Source of the DNA: Bacillota bacterium
GTDB taxonomy: Bacteria; Bacillota; Clostridia; Saccharofermentanales; DTU023
Direction: 5' to 3'
Length of the DNA: 64,000 nt
Assembly (NCBI GenBank): GCA_023389255.1
Contig: JAEWER010000033.1
Span: forward strand, 1-64,000
Part shown: positions 62,288-64,000 of the stretch, one piece after another
Numbering within the stretch: position 1 is the first letter of the stretch
How the letters are laid out: each line of letters begins with the position of its first letter
Notes under the pieces: model-generated
Told to the model about the DNA's origin: nothing
What the model saw: only the letters and a program-made list of their open reading frames with translations
The model's database searches: none
Position numbers and translations under genes: made by a program

Positions 62288-64000
62288 TTAGTTATTAGCT
62301 TGATTGCCTCCCGCTACTTTACGTCTAACATAGAACAACATTAAAGCTACGGCGCTCAGTAACACGCATGCTGCAATTGGCGTTGCCGCTTCTCCAGTCT
62401 TAGGCAGTTTAGCTCCAGATTGCTTCGGCGCAGATGTCTTATTCAGAGATATTGTTTCCTTGATACCCGGTTTAGCAACAGTGGTGGTTACCACACTATT
62501 CTCCTTACCGTTCAAGGCATCTATTGCCGCACGCAGACGCTTCATGGCTTCTTCAATCTCTGCTGCAGTTGCATTAGGATTGTTCAACACTTCTCTGGCT
62601 GCCTTTAAGGCATCATCAAAGGCTTGTTTCTTATCTTTATCTGCATTCTTATAGAGATCTTTATCAATTAGGCTATCCGCTTCATCGACCAGATTTTTTA
62701 GACCTGTCTTATCGACTGCTTCTGTAGTCTGTTCAGGCTTTTTGACTACTAAGTCACTGCTATTGATCTGATCTGAACTACCGTCGGGATAAGTGATGGT
62801 AGCATTGCCCTCGTTGTCAATGGTAATCACTGTGCCCTTAGGCAAGGTGGATGTACCATCGCCATTCTTGTTGGCATCTTCGATTGCTTGCTTAACTTCT
62901 TCTTTCTCAGAATCTGTTAGCTTGCTAGGATCAGTGACTTCAACTTTCTTGTCAGGCTTCCTAGGATCTACCTTATCAGCATCGCTGGTGCTCGGCTGTT
63001 CAGGCTTCTTAGTCACCAGTTTGTCGCCATCAATCGAAGTTGACGTACCATCAGGATAGGTGATGGTGGCATTGCCTTCGTTGTCGATAGTGATCACAGT
63101 ACCCTTAGGCAAAGTAGATGTACCATCGCCATTCTTGTTGGCATCTTCAATTGCTTGCTTGACTTCTTCTTTCTCAGAATCTGTCAGATTGCTAGGATCA
63201 ACAACTTCAACTTTCTCACTAGGTGTTACAAGCTTAGTTTTCTCTGCATCAGTCAATTTCACAATAGGAACTTCGGTGGTAGTTTCAACCTCGCCGTCTT
63301 TCTTGGTTGCGATTGTGACTTTATCCTTACCCGGTGTAGGTGCAGGTATTGCCGTACCATCTGGTAAAGGAATTACTAAGTTTCCAGCCTCGTCTTTCTT
63401 TACAGTCACACCATCACCAGTTGTCCAATTACCTTCTTCATCTTTGGTCACTGTGACTGTTGTCGCAGGATCTGTAGGAATGGTGATGACAATTTCATCG
63501 ACATTGGTGGGTTCACCAACGCTGACAGTGGTATCTCCTTCTTTAATTCTGTTCGGATTGATTTTTTCCGTTACAGTCTGAGTTGAAGGAATGGTGTCCT
63601 TTGATTGATCGGGATAAGTCACTGTGACATTACCTTGATCATCGATTGAGATAACTGTATCTGCTGGTAAGGTTGATTTTCCGGCTTCATCCTTATTGGC
63701 ATTCTCAACAGCTTCTTTCACAGCTGCTTTTTCTTCTGGAGTCAGCTGATTGAGGTTTTCTACAGGAACCTTATTAGTCGGCGGATTAGGTGTATTATTA
63801 TCCGCATACGTCTTATCCGGTTGTTTTTGTACTACTAAGTCGCTAGCAGAGATATTATCCTTACTACCGTCATTGTAGGTGATGGTCGCATTACCCTCTT
63901 TATCAACAGTGATGGTGATGTCATCGGGCAATGTTGAATTACCATGTTCATCTTTGTTCGCATCGATGATTGCTTGTTTTACCTGCTCTTTTTCGTCATT
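62288..64000 (-). CDS. Repeat-rich LPKTG-anchored surface protein, C-terminal part
   Basis: 571 residues are visible; the 5' end is off the right edge, since the frame is open to base 64000. It contains at least four related modules, each a helical part (LTDSEKEEVKQAIEDANKNGDGTSTLP) followed by a strand part (TVITIDNEGNATITYPDG). YPDG recalls Rib/alpha-type streptococcal surface modules. A helical FIVAR-like domain (LKNLVDEADSLIDKDLYKNADKDKKQAFDDALKAAREVLNN) comes next, then a linker and the sorting signal LPKTGE, hydrophobic helix and RRK tail. It is a sortase substrate, so a cell-wall adhesin or matrix-binding protein is likely. Overall composition is acidic. Confidence 0.92.
   Translation of the reverse strand, partial: NDEKEQVKQAIIDANKDEHGNSTLPDDITITVDKEGNATITYNDGSKDNISASDLVVQKQPDKTYADNNTPNPPTNKVPVENLNQLTPEEKAAVKEAVENANKDEAGKSTLPADTVISIDDQGNVTVTYPDQSKDTIPSTQTVTEKINPNRIKEGDTTVSVGEPTNVDEIVITIPTDPATTVTVTKDEEGNWTTGDGVTVKKDEAGNLVIPLPDGTAIPAPTPGKDKVTIATKKDGEVETTTEVPIVKLTDAEKTKLVTPSEKVEVVDPSNLTDSEKEEVKQAIEDANKNGDGTSTLPKGTVITIDNEGNATITYPDGTSTSIDGDKLVTKKPEQPSTSDADKVDPRKPDKKVEVTDPSKLTDSEKEEVKQAIEDANKNGDGTSTLPKGTVITIDNEGNATITYPDGSSDQINSSDLVVKKPEQTTEAVDKTGLKNLVDEADSLIDKDLYKNADKDKKQAFDDALKAAREVLNNPNATAAEIEEAMKRLRAAIDALNGKENSVVTTTVAKPGIKETISLNKTSAPKQSGAKLPKTGEAATPIAACVLLSAVALMLFYVRRKVAGGNQANN
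62784..62950 (-). repeat. Near-identical repeat unit, copy 1, in the surface protein gene
   Basis: About 167 bp closely matching 63051-63217, with a 267-bp (89-codon) spacing. The match includes mostly silent differences. The other modules in the gene are more diverged. Confidence 0.85.
63051..63217 (-). repeat. Near-identical repeat unit, copy 2, in the surface protein gene
   Basis: Partner of 62784-62950, 267 bp away. The encoded helical and strand module LTDSEKEEVKQAIEDANK plus TVITIDNEGNATITYPDG is identical in both. Confidence 0.85.

Noticed and set aside
62793..63581. Plus-strand open frames in the surface protein region
   Set aside because: They are antisense shadows produced by the repeat composition; no ribosome sites and they merely mirror the repeat spacing.

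Overview
The window looks like chromosome from a low-GC, anaerobic, Gram-positive bacterium (Bacillota, Clostridia-like). The evidence is a pyruvate:ferredoxin oxidoreductase, formate-tetrahydrofolate ligase, a glucose-family PTS permease, an LPKTG surface protein, an LCP-family wall ligase, lipoprotein-type binding proteins, strong AGGAGG ribosome sites, and the rpmH-rnpA-yidD-yidC-jag-mnmE-mnmG block. The genus cannot be fixed from sequence alone. A continuous phosphoglycerate kinase/triosephosphate isomerase fusion is the most distinctive taxonomic marker. Nearly every gene is on the minus strand; only a small lipoprotein, galK and an ABC-F gene are on the plus strand, so the window probably lies within one replichore. 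No gene-free stretch exceeds 300 bases.

Layout (left to right; minus-strand operons read right to left). 1-1.3 kb: end of a sugar ABC importer (ATPase fragment and ChvE-like lipoprotein). 1.5-6.7 kb: giant membrane-anchored subtilisin-like protease. 6.9-7.6 kb: small lipoprotein. 7.7-12.7 kb: cell-wall and division operon ftsE-ftsX-M23 hydrolase-CtpA protease. 12.8-15.6 kb: fhs and a CdaR-type regulator. 15.8-16.6 kb: tRNA-Leu followed by a Crp/Fnr regulator. 16.7-21.5 kb: catabolic operon of PTS IIBC, PHP phosphoesterase, aldo-keto reductase and sugar epimerase, behind a palindromic operator candidate. 21.6-23.1 kb: a small nucleotide kinase and a 5'-truncated hydrolase. 23.2-27.6 kb: DUF438/PAS protein and an MBOAT/SGNH O-acetylation pair.

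27.8-35.5 kb: one operon of ROK kinase, solute-binding lipoprotein, permease, fused permease-ATPase, ATPase and DapA/NanA-family aldolase, best read as uptake and breakdown of an acidic sugar, possibly sialic acid. 35.7-39.2 kb: nifJ with a recognisable promoter and a Crp-type site. 39.4-44.9 kb: helical membrane protein, pgk-tpiA fusion, DUF2079 membrane protein. 45-49 kb: galK, a DtxR/MntR regulator, an ABC-F ATPase. 49-53.4 kb: tightly overlapped operon of lipid kinase, BaiN-like flavoprotein, CYTH-domain protein and a membrane-anchored protein. 53.6-59.8 kb: rpmH-to-mnmG block with a strong promoter. 59.8-64 kb: a basic small protein, LCP enzyme and the C-terminal part of a repeat-rich LPKTG surface protein.

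Three themes connect the genes: envelope biogenesis (FtsEX/M23/CtpA, LCP, YidC, MBOAT pair, surface proteins), scavenging of host-type sugars (ChvE-type ABC, PTS operon, ROK/aldolase operon, GalK), and anaerobic central metabolism (PFOR, Fhs, PGK-TIM). I found no CRISPR array, phage, insertion sequence or obvious defence system. The most likely under-described systems are the PTS-PHP-AKR-epimerase operon, the fused-transporter/aldolase operon, and the CYTH operon.
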